Shown: one piece after another, positions 39,640-50,675 of the stretch
Layout: each line of letters starts with the position of its first letter
Position numbering within the stretch: the stretch's first letter is position 1
Source of the DNA: Allolobophora icterica
Lineage: Eukaryota > Annelida > Clitellata > Crassiclitellata > Lumbricidae
Assembly: GCA_963556255.1 (NCBI GenBank)
Contig: OY744604.1
Coordinates: 70,415,390 to 70,479,389 of the forward strand
Direction: 5' to 3'
DNA: 64,000 nt
Position numbers and translations under genes: made by a program
The notes under the pieces: generated by a model
Database searches by the model: none
What the model was told of the DNA's origin: nothing
What the model saw: the letters and a program-made list of their open reading frames with translations, nothing else

Positions 39640-39722
39640 TAAGAGCCTGTGAATAAGCTGGTTCCCGCGACTTCGCTTTTTTGGGCGCTGTAGAAATCCG
39701 GAGATTATGATTACGATTACGA
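39640..39722 (+). mobile_element. Retroposon 3' tail, ATTACG-type
   Basis: AGCCTGTGAATAAGCTGG, then GGGCGCTGTAGAAATCCGGA and GATTATGATTACGATTACGA. Opposite-orientation relative of 19785-19880. Confidence 0.5.
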
Positions 39723-39869
39723 AGGCACGAGAGGCTGAACACTACCGTTTCCTGCTAGACGCATGAGATTAATAGAATTTTGATCAAAATTGCATCTGTC
39801 ATTTTGACTTCATGTCTGACTACCTGCGTTTATAACTAATCTTAAGCTTCGGTTAAAATCGGCAGGATG

Positions 39870-40272
39870 TTATTGAAAACTGAAAACTACACTGGCTCCC
39901 CTTTCGGCAGCGCATCCTGTATCGGCTCTGCTCTCTTGTCTGGCAAAGCGTCTTGGGCACAGCTCCTCGCTACTTATGCTCCATCTTTACTCTCTCTTCC
40001 TCTTTCACGGGTCGTTCAGCCCTTCGTTCCTCTTCTCGGGGTGACTCCCTGGCTCCATTTGCCCGTACTGCTACTATACTGCGTCGAGCATTTTCTATCG
40101 TTGGCCCAACAGCGTGGAATGACTTGCCATCTTTCCTTCGCCTATCTCCTCGTACACACTCGTCTTCCTTCTACACCCTATTGAAAACTTTTCTCTATGA
40201 TCAGGCCGGCCTGGCTCGGGAGCGCCTCTGAGTAAAGCCCTTGAAGAGGCGCTATATAAATACTATGATTGG

Positions 40273-40308
<36 letters not shown>
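39870..40308 (+). mobile_element. CR1-like LINE, 3' fragment with GATT tail
   Basis: Frame 39953-40231 (MGTAPRYL...RRAFSIVGPTAWNDLPSFLR...FYTLLKTFLYDQ...RERL, stop) is the C-terminal end of a CR1-like ORF2. The stop falls inside GGGAGCGCCTCTGA, which pairs with GAGGCGCTATATAAAT 25 bases on, followed by (GATT)n at 40272-40308. It interrupts copy C. ATTGAAAA-like sequence on both sides is a probable target duplication. Confidence 0.88.
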
Positions 40309-40309
<1 letters not shown>

Positions 40310-40567
40310 AAACGAATCTTTATGGCTGGATGACACGTTGACCCTTTCGATGAAGTAAATCACAGCAGCATTATTTCCGTAGCTTGACAATAACTTGATT
40401 CTCACTGCACTATATGACGTCTGCTCTACTCATAACAACTTGTTTATATGATTATCGGTACAACACTTGCATTATAGAAGACACCGGCGCGAATATTTAC
40501 GCTCATTTAGAAGCCACTTATAGGTCAAAATATTGATGACGAACTTCTTCATTATGCTCTGCCATAT

Positions 40568-41625
40568 GGTAACCATCCATATCGTCGCAGATCATTTCGT
40601 CGCAGCCATGTAGTCGCAAATCATTTCGTCGATAATTAATTGGTCGCCATCCATAACGTCGCAGATCATTTCGTCGCGGCCAACTAGTCGCAATCAGTTT
40701 GTCGTACTTGGTCTGTTGTATATCAATTGATTAACGAGCTATTGAAAACAAACTCAAGCTGTGATTCATTACGATTCATTGCGACCAATTAACAAATTGG
40801 TCGTAATGAGTCCCAGCTTGGTCGTAATTAAGAGAGAATTCTTGCGTGTCAATTGTGTCAATTGTTAGTTGTTAATTGGTCGTAATGAATCGTAATGAAT
40901 CACAGCTTGAGTTTGTTTTCAATAGCTCGTTAATCAATTGGTTGTCAATAACTCGTTAATCAATTGGTCGTAGGTAGACCTATGTAAACCCCATAAACCA
41001 TAGGTAGGCCTAGTAATCGCCGCAATGTCGAAGGTAACGCTTGTTACGAGTAGCAGAGGAAATCACAAGGCAGTCTACGAGGGTTATATGTATACAAAGG
41101 AGAGAGAAGTGAACGGGAAGACATACTGGCGATGTGAAATGAGAACTTGTAATGCACGAATGCATAGCACCGGAGACGTGGTTACGAAACTACCAACAGA
41201 GCACAAATATCATGCACCGTCTTCTGAACGTGTAGCTTATTAATTATTACTTAGCTATGGAACCTTGAATTTGCTTAAATGTTCGTTATTGAATTTGCTT
41301 TGCTTGACTTTCATGACGTGCTTACGTTTCAACTTGCTTTTACGTTTTAATCATATAACTTTTTACGTTAGAATCTTATTAATTATTACTTAGCTACGGA
41401 ACCTTGATTTTGCTTAAATGTCCGGTATTAAATTTCATTTGCTTGACTTACTTTGCTTGACTTACTTTTAATTTACGACGACATAAAAACGACGACATAA
41501 AAACGACGAACTGAAAACGACAATTTGCATGCGACGAATTATATTGCGACGCATTGAATAACGACGATATAAATTGCGACGAAATGATTACGACAAAATG
41601 AAATACGACCTAACGATAGGGAACC
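40568..41625. mobile_element. Mutator-like element with FLYWCH ORF, 9-bp TSD
   Basis: Flanked by the exact 9-bp repeats CTGCCATAT (40559-40567 and 41626-41634), the duplication size typical of Mutator-like elements. Termini are GGTAACC and, inverted, GGTTCCC. Each end (about 40580-40705 and 41475-41610) is a ladder of degenerate TCGTCGCAxATCATTTCGTCG units in inverted orientation. A second inverted-repeat pair lies inside (about 40727-40797 and 40872-40944). It contains a FLYWCH zinc-finger ORF but no transposase, so it is non-autonomous. Inserted in the large repeat copy C. Confidence 0.88.
41025..41243 (+). CDS. FLYWCH-type zinc-finger protein carried by MULE
   Basis: 72 codons from ATG to TAA, intact. 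A single FLYWCH domain fills the protein: Gly12, Tyr18, Gly20-Tyr21, then Y34-W35-x-C37, C42-NAR, and EH60-xx-H63 give the aromatic core and the C2H2 ligands of the family (about 60 residues). FLYWCH domains commonly occur at the N-terminus of Mutator-like transposases, where they are thought to bind DNA. Here only that domain remains, inside an element with Mutator-type ends. It could still bind element termini. Expression is unknown. Confidence 0.72.
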   Translation: MSKVTLVTSSRGNHKAVYEGYMYTKEREVNGKTYWRCEMRTCNARMHSTGDVVTKLPTEHKYHAPSSERVAY

Positions 41626-41636
41626 CTGCCATATAT

Positions 41637-42960
41637 TCCCCTGCGCCGCCGCCATCCGCCACCGCCGCCGCCGTTACGCCCTCAAGTCGCAACCAGTCGC
41701 TAAGCTATCGACTGCTAGCGACTTCGTTCACTTAATTTTTTTCTTGTTGTTGTAATCGCGGTTTCCGAGTTTCGATTTGATGAAGACATCGGCAACAGGA
41801 GCAACAATTGCCTATAAGGTACGAGTCACAGTGCAACAGATTTACAGGTGACCAGCTTTTCACTTACTACTTTACTATCTACTTACTTACTACTTTGCTG
41901 GCAATGGATATCATTACCACTCAGACCTTTGTCGTGTACCTGTCGCCACGCACTTGTTTTCATGGACAATGGCGTCTCGCTCGTCGTACTCGCCAACGTC
42001 TTATTGAAACTACGTTGGTTTCTACGACTTCTGCAAGCGGAATAACTGCGAGTGAAGCCAGAGAAATTCACATTCTTGTGAAATTACGGAAATTAGGCGG
42101 CCATTATTTTGCGTTCCCGAGAGAAATCCGGCGTTTGGGTACATTTTGGCGAACTATGCTATCGGTGAGACATTTTGTAACAGGCGGATACTTTAATGTT
42201 GCATGCTTTAGTTTTTATATCACATTAACTACCATCTAGCACTGCCTAAATTAACATCGATTCTTATCTTCGTTTTTAAATTAACCACTGGGCTCGTGAC
42301 ATTCATGTACGTTGACTATTTTATAATCCCATGCGCCTCCTCTACATAATAACTGTTTTAAATATTATTTATTTAGACTTTAAGTTTTTTGACATTATTT
42401 TATGCCATGTTCGTATTATAAGTTTGATTTGACTTGAGAGTAACGCAATAGTGTATTCGTAATTTTGACCTGATGTAGGTCTACTTGCTGTTAATTTACC
42501 ACCGCTTTATTTGGACATAAACCATGACTTGCAGCCAAAACGTGACCTTCTTTATTAATTTGAGTACTGTATTCTCCCTCAAAGATGACGTAAAGGAAGA
42601 ACTTTTTAACAGTGCACTGCACTTAATGCCGCAACTGAAGACGCCAATGGAAATATCTCTGTTGTTTCTTACGAGCGTAGTAGCAGTAATGATAGAGATG
42701 ACAATGTAGTGATTGCAAGCATTAGTAGCGGCGACAGCTTAGGAGTGTATGCAGCACCCGTTAGCAAAAGGATGAAACTGATTCAGTAGCACATACCCTG
42801 TGCTCGAGCAACTCCTGGTGTTACACTGCGCGAGGAGATCAAGACTTATCTGCGATACAACCCTGATGAACAAGATGATCCTTTAGCATTTTGGAGAAAT
42901 GGCAAGTTCCCACTGCTCTTGTTAAGAATGTCCTCACTCAGAGCGCCTCTTCAGTTCCCT
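41637..42960 (+). mobile_element. hAT-like transposon fragment with hATC remnant
   Basis: The left end (41640-41760) is the inverted copy of the GGC/GTCGCTAAG end found at 4798-4885. Towards the right, 42825-42915 reads TLREEIKTYLRYNPDEQDDP followed by LAFWRNGKFPLL, the DPLxFW...FPLL core of the hAT C-terminal dimerisation domain. The region between has frames without recognisable motifs. This links the foldback family of 3953-4885 to an hAT-type parent. Broken by stops. Confidence 0.65.
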
Positions 42961-43017
42961 TAACGCGTAATAGTTAATTTTGAAGCATTTCTAAAGGGAA
43001 GGGATAGAGTTCGAGCA

Positions 43018-43320
43018 CAGGAGCGTAGCCAGACTTAAATTCAAGAGGAGGAAACCACTGTCCCCAATCTGATTGACAGGTGGGGAGAACAAGGGACGCT
43101 TCTAAAAAAGTTGATGATTTTTTTTGGATAAAAAATTGGATGACCTTTTTTGGAAAAAAAAATTTAAAATTTGATGACCTTTTTTGGGAATTCCAATTCC
43201 AATGGGGTTGTGCAGCAGTGTATTTGAGGATGCAGGGCTATAACCCAAGAAAAATTGTTAAATCTAAAAAACCAAGAGGAGGCAAATGCCTCCTCTTGCC
43301 TCAATGTAGCTACGCCTATG
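43018..43320. mobile_element. 303-bp hAT MITE with 8-bp TSD
   Basis: TTCGAGCA repeats at 43010-43017 and 43321-43328. Termini are CAGGAGCGTAGCCAGACTT and, inverted, CATAGGCGTAGCTACATTG. Subterminal GAGGAGG / CCTCCTC dyads. No coding capacity. Confidence 0.9.
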
Positions 43321-43329
43321 TTCGAGCAT

Positions 43330-44240
43330 CGAACAGATACTGGTTGGCGATATACAGCAGACGCTGGTTCCTCCCCCCCCCAAGCAATGGGGGCAGCAAC
43401 ATGCAATGCACGAGAACCCATGACAGTGCTACATCGAGGGGCAACCAAAAGACCCTCATCCGAAGGAGGGACGTACGAAGATAACAGTGGCTGAAAGTAG
43501 GTGAGGGAGCTCGTTGTAAGTGTTTTATATGTCGAACAGGCCAGTTTAAATGTTAATCTGAACTAGATGTTTACCCGTCCTAAGACGGTTTTAAAACAAT
43601 TTGAAAATGTATTTTCCAATGTGCGTCAAATATATTATGACCTTCATTGCACGCTGTACAGGTGGTATTATTTATCGGTAGGTAAATTAGTTTAATCGCG
43701 TTTAATTATCGACGCTATTTTAAATCAAGTCGCGAATGGCCCTTTGGACCGCTGTTCAATTCGTCACTTCGTTCTATTTCTGGCCCGTTTAAACCAATTA
43801 AGATCTTTCGTTTCAGCGTTTTCGCGACCTAAGTAAATTATATTTTAGCCCGTTTTAAGCTGTTAGTTTAAAAGAGCAGCCGTTTACGTCATATTTAAAG
43901 TTACATGAAATGAAGTGTGAAACGAACCTTCTATCCGAATGTTGACATTTTGAATACTGTGATGTCATTGCTCATTGAAATTAATTATTTGGAAGCAGCC
44001 AATGAGAGGCGAGTTACACTTCATTCTTGAGTGACTTGGTATCATTCCTCTTATATTATTAGTTCAACAGGAAGCCAATGCAGCTGACTAGGCAGGGTTA
44101 GGGAGTGTATACAAATACGGACACGTAGCAAGACGATGATATTGCTGTCGCGGGTTCGACTATCCCCAAGTCCATTTGATATATTCAGCGCTGTGGTTTT
44201 CAGGTTTCGCTTAAGCCAGTTAAATTCGCCCTGTATAATT
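43330..44240. repeat. Dispersed repeat shared with 23.46-23.84 kb
   Basis: CATGACAGTGCTACATCGAG, then GGGACGTACGAAGATAACAG, GTAGGTGAGGGAGCTC and GACGATGATATTGCTGTCGC match the earlier copy in order. About 520 bp (43560-44080) of unrelated sequence intervenes. Non-coding. Confidence 0.6.
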
Positions 44241-45703
44241 AAAGAACATTTGATTAAAAGGCTGAAAATAGAAGATTACGATATGAGCTTACGACAGTAA
44301 AATATGATTTGTCTTGCAACGAGGTGACCCAATGACAGGCATTTACATGACTATACGCGAGCATGTTTAAAGTATGCATATGCATAAAATTAAATATATT
44401 TATATTATTTGGTCCAGAGTAAGCATTTTATTTTGTCTAGTCTCTTGCTTGCTCTAAGTGGGATTGGTAGGATATGTATGACGAGCGCCACAGCATGCAT
44501 GTGATTCATGACGACAGCCGCTAATCAATAAACTTATACTGCAGCCAAGGAAGTAGAGCAGTTTTGAGTTCAGGCTATCAGTGTTCTATATGAATCCCTT
44601 CAACTCTTGACTTCTTATCTAAAATCAATCAATTCCCAACGTAGGGAAACCTTAATAGTGAACATGGACAACTCTGCACTAGCCTTATGAAACACGTACT
44701 AGAAGCCTAAATATACGAAAATATTGCATATGTTATGTCTTTGTGCCTTGGTAGGTGCACATTAATTCTTTACTGAAGTCATTTGAAAACAGAGCAATAT
44801 CAACATAACAATTTATCTGCATTAGCAACAAAAGGAGACCCAAAAGGAATAATAATCCCGCTAAAATCAATCTCCTATTGTAGCATGGCCTGCTTGTAGG
44901 ATATACAGTAAAAGGTCGCTTATAATGAGCTATAGATCGGGTGCATAGAGTACGAAAATCTGGTTGATGTTCTGGATTATTGCTAATGCGCTTATGTTTA
45001 AAATTTCGGTTGGTCCAATGAATGAGAGACAATTAAGGATTTATTAGCGCTACGAAATTGAAAAGTTGCAATGATTATGATTTGGTGTTGCTGCATTTAT
45101 GTTTCAAACGATCGAATTTTCAATCATAGAACCATGCCATGGCATGCCAGAGTTGACCGTTTCTGATTGATGCAGTCAGAAAATAGTAATTGTCGCTACT
45201 CATTACTCACCTTAACTTATTACATCCAGTATGTCTAAATACAATAGCAACGTGTAAAGGCCATAATGTAGGAGAGGTTATATACAAACACGTGCAGCTG
45301 GAAGCATGAGATTAATAAAAGTATACTTGTAAATATGACTCAAATGTCTTATACGTAACGCATCCCATTACTGATTTTCAACTTCGATTGAACTTAGCAC
45401 GGTCAAAATATTACGTTTGCATGATCAGTTGGATGATATTGAAAGACGAAAACTCACAGTTGTGGCTGTTAAGTAGCTTTAAAAAAGTAGCTCAACAAGA
45501 ATTTGCGTCTCTCTGCACTACACGATCTCTACTGTACTTAAATCGTGTGCCGGACGACTTGTCTATACGCATCATATTATATCGATAACAAACACACGCA
45601 TAACAGAATAATACAGGTGCGAATATGCGCTACTTCGCTGTCACCTTGGATGACAAATAATAGATCAACATATTGACAGCGAAGACTTATAAACTCGAAG
45701 AGT
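44241..45703. repeat. Large dispersed repeat, copy D (first part)
   Basis: Starts with the block shared with 25400-25600, then the CCCTTCAACTCTTGACTTC block (44597), GGTAGGTGCACATTA (44749), GGTCGCTTATAATGAGC and TTAAAATTTCGGTTGGTCCA (44999). A segment matching the end of copies A-C resumes at about 48260-48430 and 49260 onward. Non-coding. Confidence 0.55.
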
Positions 45704-45712
45704 GTTATGAAG

Positions 45713-46192
45713 GGTTCCACGACAAATGGTTCACGACAAATGGTTCACCGACAAATGGTTCACAGACAAATGGTTCACAGTCAAATGGTTCACGGATAAA
45801 ATTAATGGTTCACGATCTTCCAGATTCTAGGTTGAACTATATTTTCAACGCCCATCCAGCTTCTATTTTCAGTTATATATTCAACGATAATCCAGCTCAA
45901 ACTAGAAGCTGGATGAGCGATGTAAAAGTTGATAGTAAAATTCAAACATAGCTAGAAGCTGAATGGCCGATGAGAATAGAGATAAAACTAGACGCTGGGT
46001 GAGCGATGAAAAGTTACATCAAACTAGAAGCTGGATGGCCGATGAAAATAGAGCTCAAACTAGAAGCTGGATTATCGTTGAATATATAACTGAAACTAGA
46101 AGCTGGATTCTCGATGAATATAGATCGTGAACCATTTGTCGTGAACCATTTGTCGGTGAATCATTTGTCCGTAAACCAATTGTCGTGACAGC
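45713..46192. mobile_element. 480-bp foldback element, AAATGGTTCACGAC ladder
   Basis: Left end 45716-45810 is five to six tandem copies of ACGACAAATGGTTCAC. Right end 46126-46190 is the inverted ladder. Outermost ends are GGTTCCACGACAAATGG and, inverted, GCTGTCACGACAATTGG. Flanks GTTATGAAG and GTCATCAAG (45704-45712, 46193-46201) match 7/9, fitting a diverged 9-bp duplication. The interior holds about eight degenerate AAACTAGAAGCTGGATG repeats. The open frame over the left end is a repeat artefact. Confidence 0.78.
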
Positions 46193-46399
46193 GTCATCAA
46201 GCGGTGATCCACATCAGTTTCGAGTATTGGGGTGATTCTAGGGCAATTCGGAGTCGGACAATTAGGAGAATATTTAACTTCTTTCAACGTTAAATTGCAA
46301 TGAAATAAAAATATCTAATAACAGGTAATCTAATATCACACTACTATGCATTATGAAACCCTCGACTGCGTTGTTAGTGCGAGGATTATCTTGACGGAC

Positions 46400-47060
46400 A
46401 GAGCAATCCCAGATGTCTGAGGGCAAAACGAGCAGCTCTCTCTCCTTGGACCCACATCCCGTATGGACTACCTCAGGGCTCTGTCCTGGCTCCCCTTCTG
46501 TTCATTCTGTATACCTCGGATCTAGCTGGGGTTCTTGGTCCAATATCTGTTTCGTCTCACCAATACGCTGACGACACACAGGCTTACCTCCATGGTCCAG
46601 CCAACTCAGCTGCTCTTATGGTTGAACGCATCTTGGAGGCTTCCTCTGCTCTTGATCTCTGTTTGTCCTCAAATCGCCTCCGTCTTAACTATGATAAGAC
46701 CAAGTACATTTGGCTCATACGTAACTGTCTTGTTGGCTCAGCTCCGCTGTATCTCAGGACTTACTGCACCCCGGTTTCCAGTTTGCCTGGTCGGGCCTCT
46801 CTATGGTCATCTGCCCGTGGCCACTTGCTAGTTCCTTGGATGCGCACTGCTACTGCCCAGTCCCGTAGTTTTGCGGTTGTGGGCCCTTCCAGCTGGAACA
46901 GCCTCCCTCAAGGCTTTAGGCTTGTCCTCCTCTCTCTCTCTCTCCTTGCCCAGTTTCGCAAGCGCCTGAAAACATTTCTCTTTGTCAGTGAAGACACTGA
47001 CCCGGGTCGGGAGCGCCTCTGATTATGAGTGGCGCTATATAAATTCTCGATTACAATTAC
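46400..47060 (+). mobile_element. CR1-like LINE, internally deleted RT
   Basis: A continuous frame from about 46433 to the TGA at 47022 reads IPYGLPQGSVLAPLLFILY (RT motif), HQYADDTQAY (the YADD active site) and RLRLNYDKTKYIWL. It then jumps directly to the C-terminal RSFAVVGPSSWNSLPQGFR...RKRLKTFLF...GRERL. The middle of the RT/thumb is deleted in frame. The stop lies in GGGAGCGCCTCTGA, followed by GTGGCGCTATATAAATTCTC and a TTACAAT-type tail. Confidence 0.9.
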
Positions 47061-47199
47061 AGTTACAATTACAATTTCTTCCTCGTCGCATTCGTCTTTA
47101 AATGAACGTATCTTCGTAGTAGTTGAGCACTTGATCAACTTCTGGGAATGCTTCAAGCCGTATCAAAACTTCATAAGCAGCAACTTAGTCGTTGGCTGG

Positions 47200-47979
47200 C
47201 GGTACGTGACTTTTTGGCGCCGCCGTTTTGGCGCGACCGTTTTGGCGCAGCCGTTTTGGCGCACGGCCGTTTTGGCGCACAGCCGTTTTGGCGCGGGACG
47301 TTTTGGCGCAGAAAAATATTGTTAGTAATTCACGTCACTGGAGGCAAAAGGTGACCCTAAAGGGAAGAGTTTTCCCGTTAGGTAGGGACACCTACTTGGT
47401 AATTGAACTTTGCTTGTAAGACTGTCGTCAAAGGGAGGCCTCGGTTGCACCATCTATAGAGAAATAGATTCAATAGAGAAACAGATACAACGTAACAGTA
47501 GGCAAGAAATGTTTAGTCATTTTTATTGCATATGTAAACAACGTATAAACCCAGTAATGCCTAAATCAAAGCTTAAAAGAAATGTTCAAAGCTGATAATG
47601 TTCAAAACCACTAATGCGCTTCCTTTTCGAAAGTTGAACAGTTCATTGGCTCCTCAGGAGTCCATCCAAAAATTATGCGCTATTCCTCGAAGGTACTCGA
47701 TGATGTTACGTTCTCCGTAACTGTCAACGGGCTTCGCATTATATTATTATTATATTATATATTATACGATGTATACGACTTGTAGATCAGAAAAGGAACA
47801 GAATCAAACACAGCGGTAGACATCAACGTATATATTATACGATACGGGCTTCGTATTATATTATATTATACGATGTATAATATCCTGCGCCAAAACGGCC
47901 GTGCGCCAAAACGGCCGTGCGCCAAAACGGCGGCGCCAAAACGGTCGTGCCAAAACGGCGGCGCCAAAACGTCCTGCTT
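47200..47979. mobile_element. 780-bp foldback element, CCGTTTTGGCGC ladder
   Basis: Left end 47214-47312 is about six copies of GCCGTTTTGGCGCA-type 15-17-mers. Right end 47885-47972 is the same ladder inverted. Flanking 10-bp repeats CGTTGGCTGG lie at 47190-47199 and 47980-47989. The interior is AT-rich with TATATTATACGATGTATA dyads. No coding frame. The 9-10-bp duplication and laddered ends resemble the element at 40568-41625. Confidence 0.85.
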
Positions 47980-48430
47980 CGTTGGCTGGTACGCAAGCGA
48001 GAGCTACTAGCATTCGGATGTGCTTTGCATAGTCGGGTTCGTTGTTGTATCTTCCAGCATATCAAACTCTTGAACCTTACGCCAAATACACTGCCCAAAG
48101 AGTGGAAATTGCAGTCATGAATCTCAGTATTGTAGACACTGGTGAACGCAATCATTGCAGCCTTTTCAAAATCGGTTTCAAAATTCACGCAAATAAGCGA
48201 CTTCTATTCGCGCTGAATTGTCCGGCTCCGAATTGCCCGATTACCATTAAGGTGCAGTGAAATATGACAAACAATATTTTTGACAAATGTATTTTATTAG
48301 TGTCAAAAAGTTGCCACACAATATGCAAATAGTTACAATTTAGCTTAAGTTCTCTGTGATCAACTGACGATAAAATATAAAAAGCTGACAATTTCAAAAT
48401 AGTTTAATAAGTACTCAATTTGTTTTCCTC

Positions 48431-49259
48431 ATAGTTGTTAAAACCGGTTTTTTTTTCGTTTTAATTGTTTTCAAAAAACGTCGTTTTTTTCGTTTTTTTA
48501 TTTTTCTTATCGTTTTTTTCCGTCTTTTATTTCTTGTATGAAACTTTATTTATTTACTGTCTGTTAATTTTTTCATTTTCTGTTTAATTTTTTTCTGATG
48601 TCCCTTGCGTTGTCTCCGTACTTTCAAGATTCGGCTGATTTACGTCAATAATTTCCACATCATTTGAAAAATAAATAGGCCTACTTTGTGAAGTAGCACA
48701 GTACAAGAAATAATATTTTTTAAAGTTATTTATAAGTTATCTAAAATGCCAAAGAAAAAGGGTGCGGAATGGATTCACGTTACTTTGATAAACGAGAAAA
48801 ACAAAATCTCAGTATTGGCTAAATTGAAATGCATTTAGGCCTATTGTGAGAAAGTTTACACTAGGCCTATATAATCTATACCTACAAAGTTCAGTTTTTA
48901 ATTGTGTTAGTTTAGTCAGCATGGACTTATCCGGACTTATGTTTACAATTTAAATTTGAAAAGATTTCAATATTTTTAATTTCTCAATATCTTATTAAAT
49001 CAAACCTATAAGTAATAAAATAATTGTTGTAGAATGATGTTATTTAGTGTTTACAAATAAAGTTGTGCTATTTGCTGATTAAATTCTGTAAACAAGGTTT
49101 TTAATTTTAAATTGCAGTAGTCAAATTATTATATTATGCGAGAAAGTCAAATTATTTTCTTTTGTCGTTTTTTTCCGTTTTTTCTCGTTTTGTATTTTTT
49201 CGAAAAAAACGACGTTTTTTCTTTTTTTTATCTAGTTTCTATCGTTTTTAACAACTATG
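48431..49259. mobile_element. 829-bp foldback element, T-rich ends
   Basis: Terminal inverted repeats ATAGTTGTTAAAA, followed by T-rich CGTTTTTT ladders (48450-48560 and 49160-49250). Near-identical 8-bp flanks TTTTCCTC (48423-48430) and GTTTCCTC (49260-49267). The undisturbed host sequence in copies A and B (TTTCCTCGACTCAGTAACG) shows the insertion point. No coding frame. Confidence 0.75.
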
Positions 49260-49267
49260 GTTTCCTC

Positions 49268-50072
49268 GACTCTTTGAGTAAGTACGTAAGTAGGCCTAGC
49301 ATCTGACAAGCACACATGCATAACGTGGCGTTATTTCAAAGCGGAATCCAGTGTTGTACTTAGTATTAAAATATGTTGAATGTAAGGAGGACTAATTTAT
49401 TTCTTATGAAATTTTGTTCACGCTTGAATTAATTAAACTTGCCAATTCGTTATTCTGCTCTGCGAACCTAAAGCAGAGCATTATATCTATCTTTCAGGAA
49501 AGTCTAGGAATCACTGAAAGTCTTATGGCGTTCGGATGCAACGGAACAACAGGTAATAGAGTAAGGAGCTTAGTAGAATTATAATATGCAAATTAAACAG
49601 CGAGAGATCTAGTGAAGTTTCAAGGCATAAGTTTACTTGGGTGTATGACTGGTATAGCTTTAAGTTTCGACCGATTTTCTGCTTTCACAATCAATAACAG
49701 CAATGTCTACAACATTCACAAATGTTTTAATCTAAACAGAAACACAAGTACACGCAAACTGGCAAGGATCATGCGTGAATCCTCGCCACTTAATGTCACA
49801 TATTGATGGCATTTACGAGACAATGTTTTGGACAACGCTAGTGACGCTAGCTAATCTATATATATAGTTTCCTTATATGCAAATTTGTCTGTCGAAGGAC
49901 GCTACGTCACAAACGCTTTCTGTTCTATTGTGAAACAGAAACCGTTTGTACTGCCGTCTTGACGACGGTCGTCTTGGCGACGGCGATCAGAGCATTTTAG
50001 CCAACGATACATATAGGCCTATAATGATACACTGTCGTCACGTCATAATTATGACGGGAAAATACACTAGTA
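49268..50072. other. Non-coding stretch downstream of R4
   Basis: Repeat remnants, then at 49812-49845 TTTACGAGACAATGTTTTGG, the 3'-flank block shared with R1 and R5. It occurs again at 50171, a local duplication. No gene. Confidence 0.5.
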
Positions 50073-50306
50073 TAGTGATATCCTTTTAAAATTAAAATAG
50101 TCATCACTGCTTCCGCCATATAAAACCCACTTGCACCTGTAGGCAATGCATTTTCACTCATGATGACATTTTACGAGACAATGTTTTGGACAACGTTAGT
50201 GACGCTAACTGATATAGTGAACTCATTTTAAAATTAAAATACAGTCATCACTGCTTCCGCCATATAAAACCCACTTGCACTTGTAGGCAATGCTTTTTCA
50301 CTCATG
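50073..50306 (-). repeat. Direct duplication of R4 stop-proximal sequence
   Basis: TTTTAAAATTAAAATAGTCA to TTTTCACTCATGAT at about 50083-50162 is repeated at about 50223-50306. The second copy includes the R4 stop codon (50302-50304). The block CATCACTGCTTCCGCCATAT is identical in both. The duplication is confined to the 3' end and flank of R4. Confidence 0.85.
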
Positions 50307-50675
50307 ATCGAGTTGGCATTTGCACAGCCGTTACGTTACTAATGACGTTCATGACGGTCGTGCCATTGTCATCGTTCTCCTGGCGTCGACTCTTGCAGAG
50401 CTTCTGGCGAAGATACTTTTTCACTGGATCCAATTTGGCAGCGTAGATGAACGGATTGAGACAAAGATACAAGAAGGCCAGAAACATCGAAACGTAGCGG
50501 ATTTCTGAAGTGAAACTCTTTATAATGCGCAGATTATAGAGAAAGAAGTAGATGCGATTTAGAGACCAACAGAGAACAAAACAAACCGAGATGACAAGGA
50601 ATGTTTTGATGACGTTCATTTGGGTTTTCAAAGCCTTTTGCTGAGCAGCGCTCTTCATCATGTTGTTGAAGTTAA
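50302..50675 (-). CDS. R4 class A GPCR, exon 2 (TM6-TM7 and C-tail)
   Basis: Second exon of R4 (join 53976-54576 and 50302-50675; 324 residues; intron 3300 bp). Acceptor TGCAG joins G|TT (Val201). It encodes AAQQKALKTQMNVIKTF, TM6 CFVLCWSLNRIYFF, loop 3 IIKSFTSEIRYVSM, TM7 CLNPFIYAAKLDP and helix 8 to KLCKSRRQEN. It is nearly the same as R1 exon 2 from TM6 to helix 8, although the R4 exon 1 matches R2. The C-terminus diverges (VMNVISNVTAVQMPTRS) exactly where the local 3' duplication begins. Stop TGA 50302-50304. Confidence 0.93.

Noticed and set aside
41808..42239. 143-codon plus-strand frame as a gene
   Set aside because: It lies inside an hAT-like element and shows no domain. It could be part of a degraded transposase, but I cannot support it.
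47200..47979. Small proteins rich in FWR/FGA repeats
   Set aside because: These frames read the GCCGTTTTGGCGC ladder ends of a foldback element.
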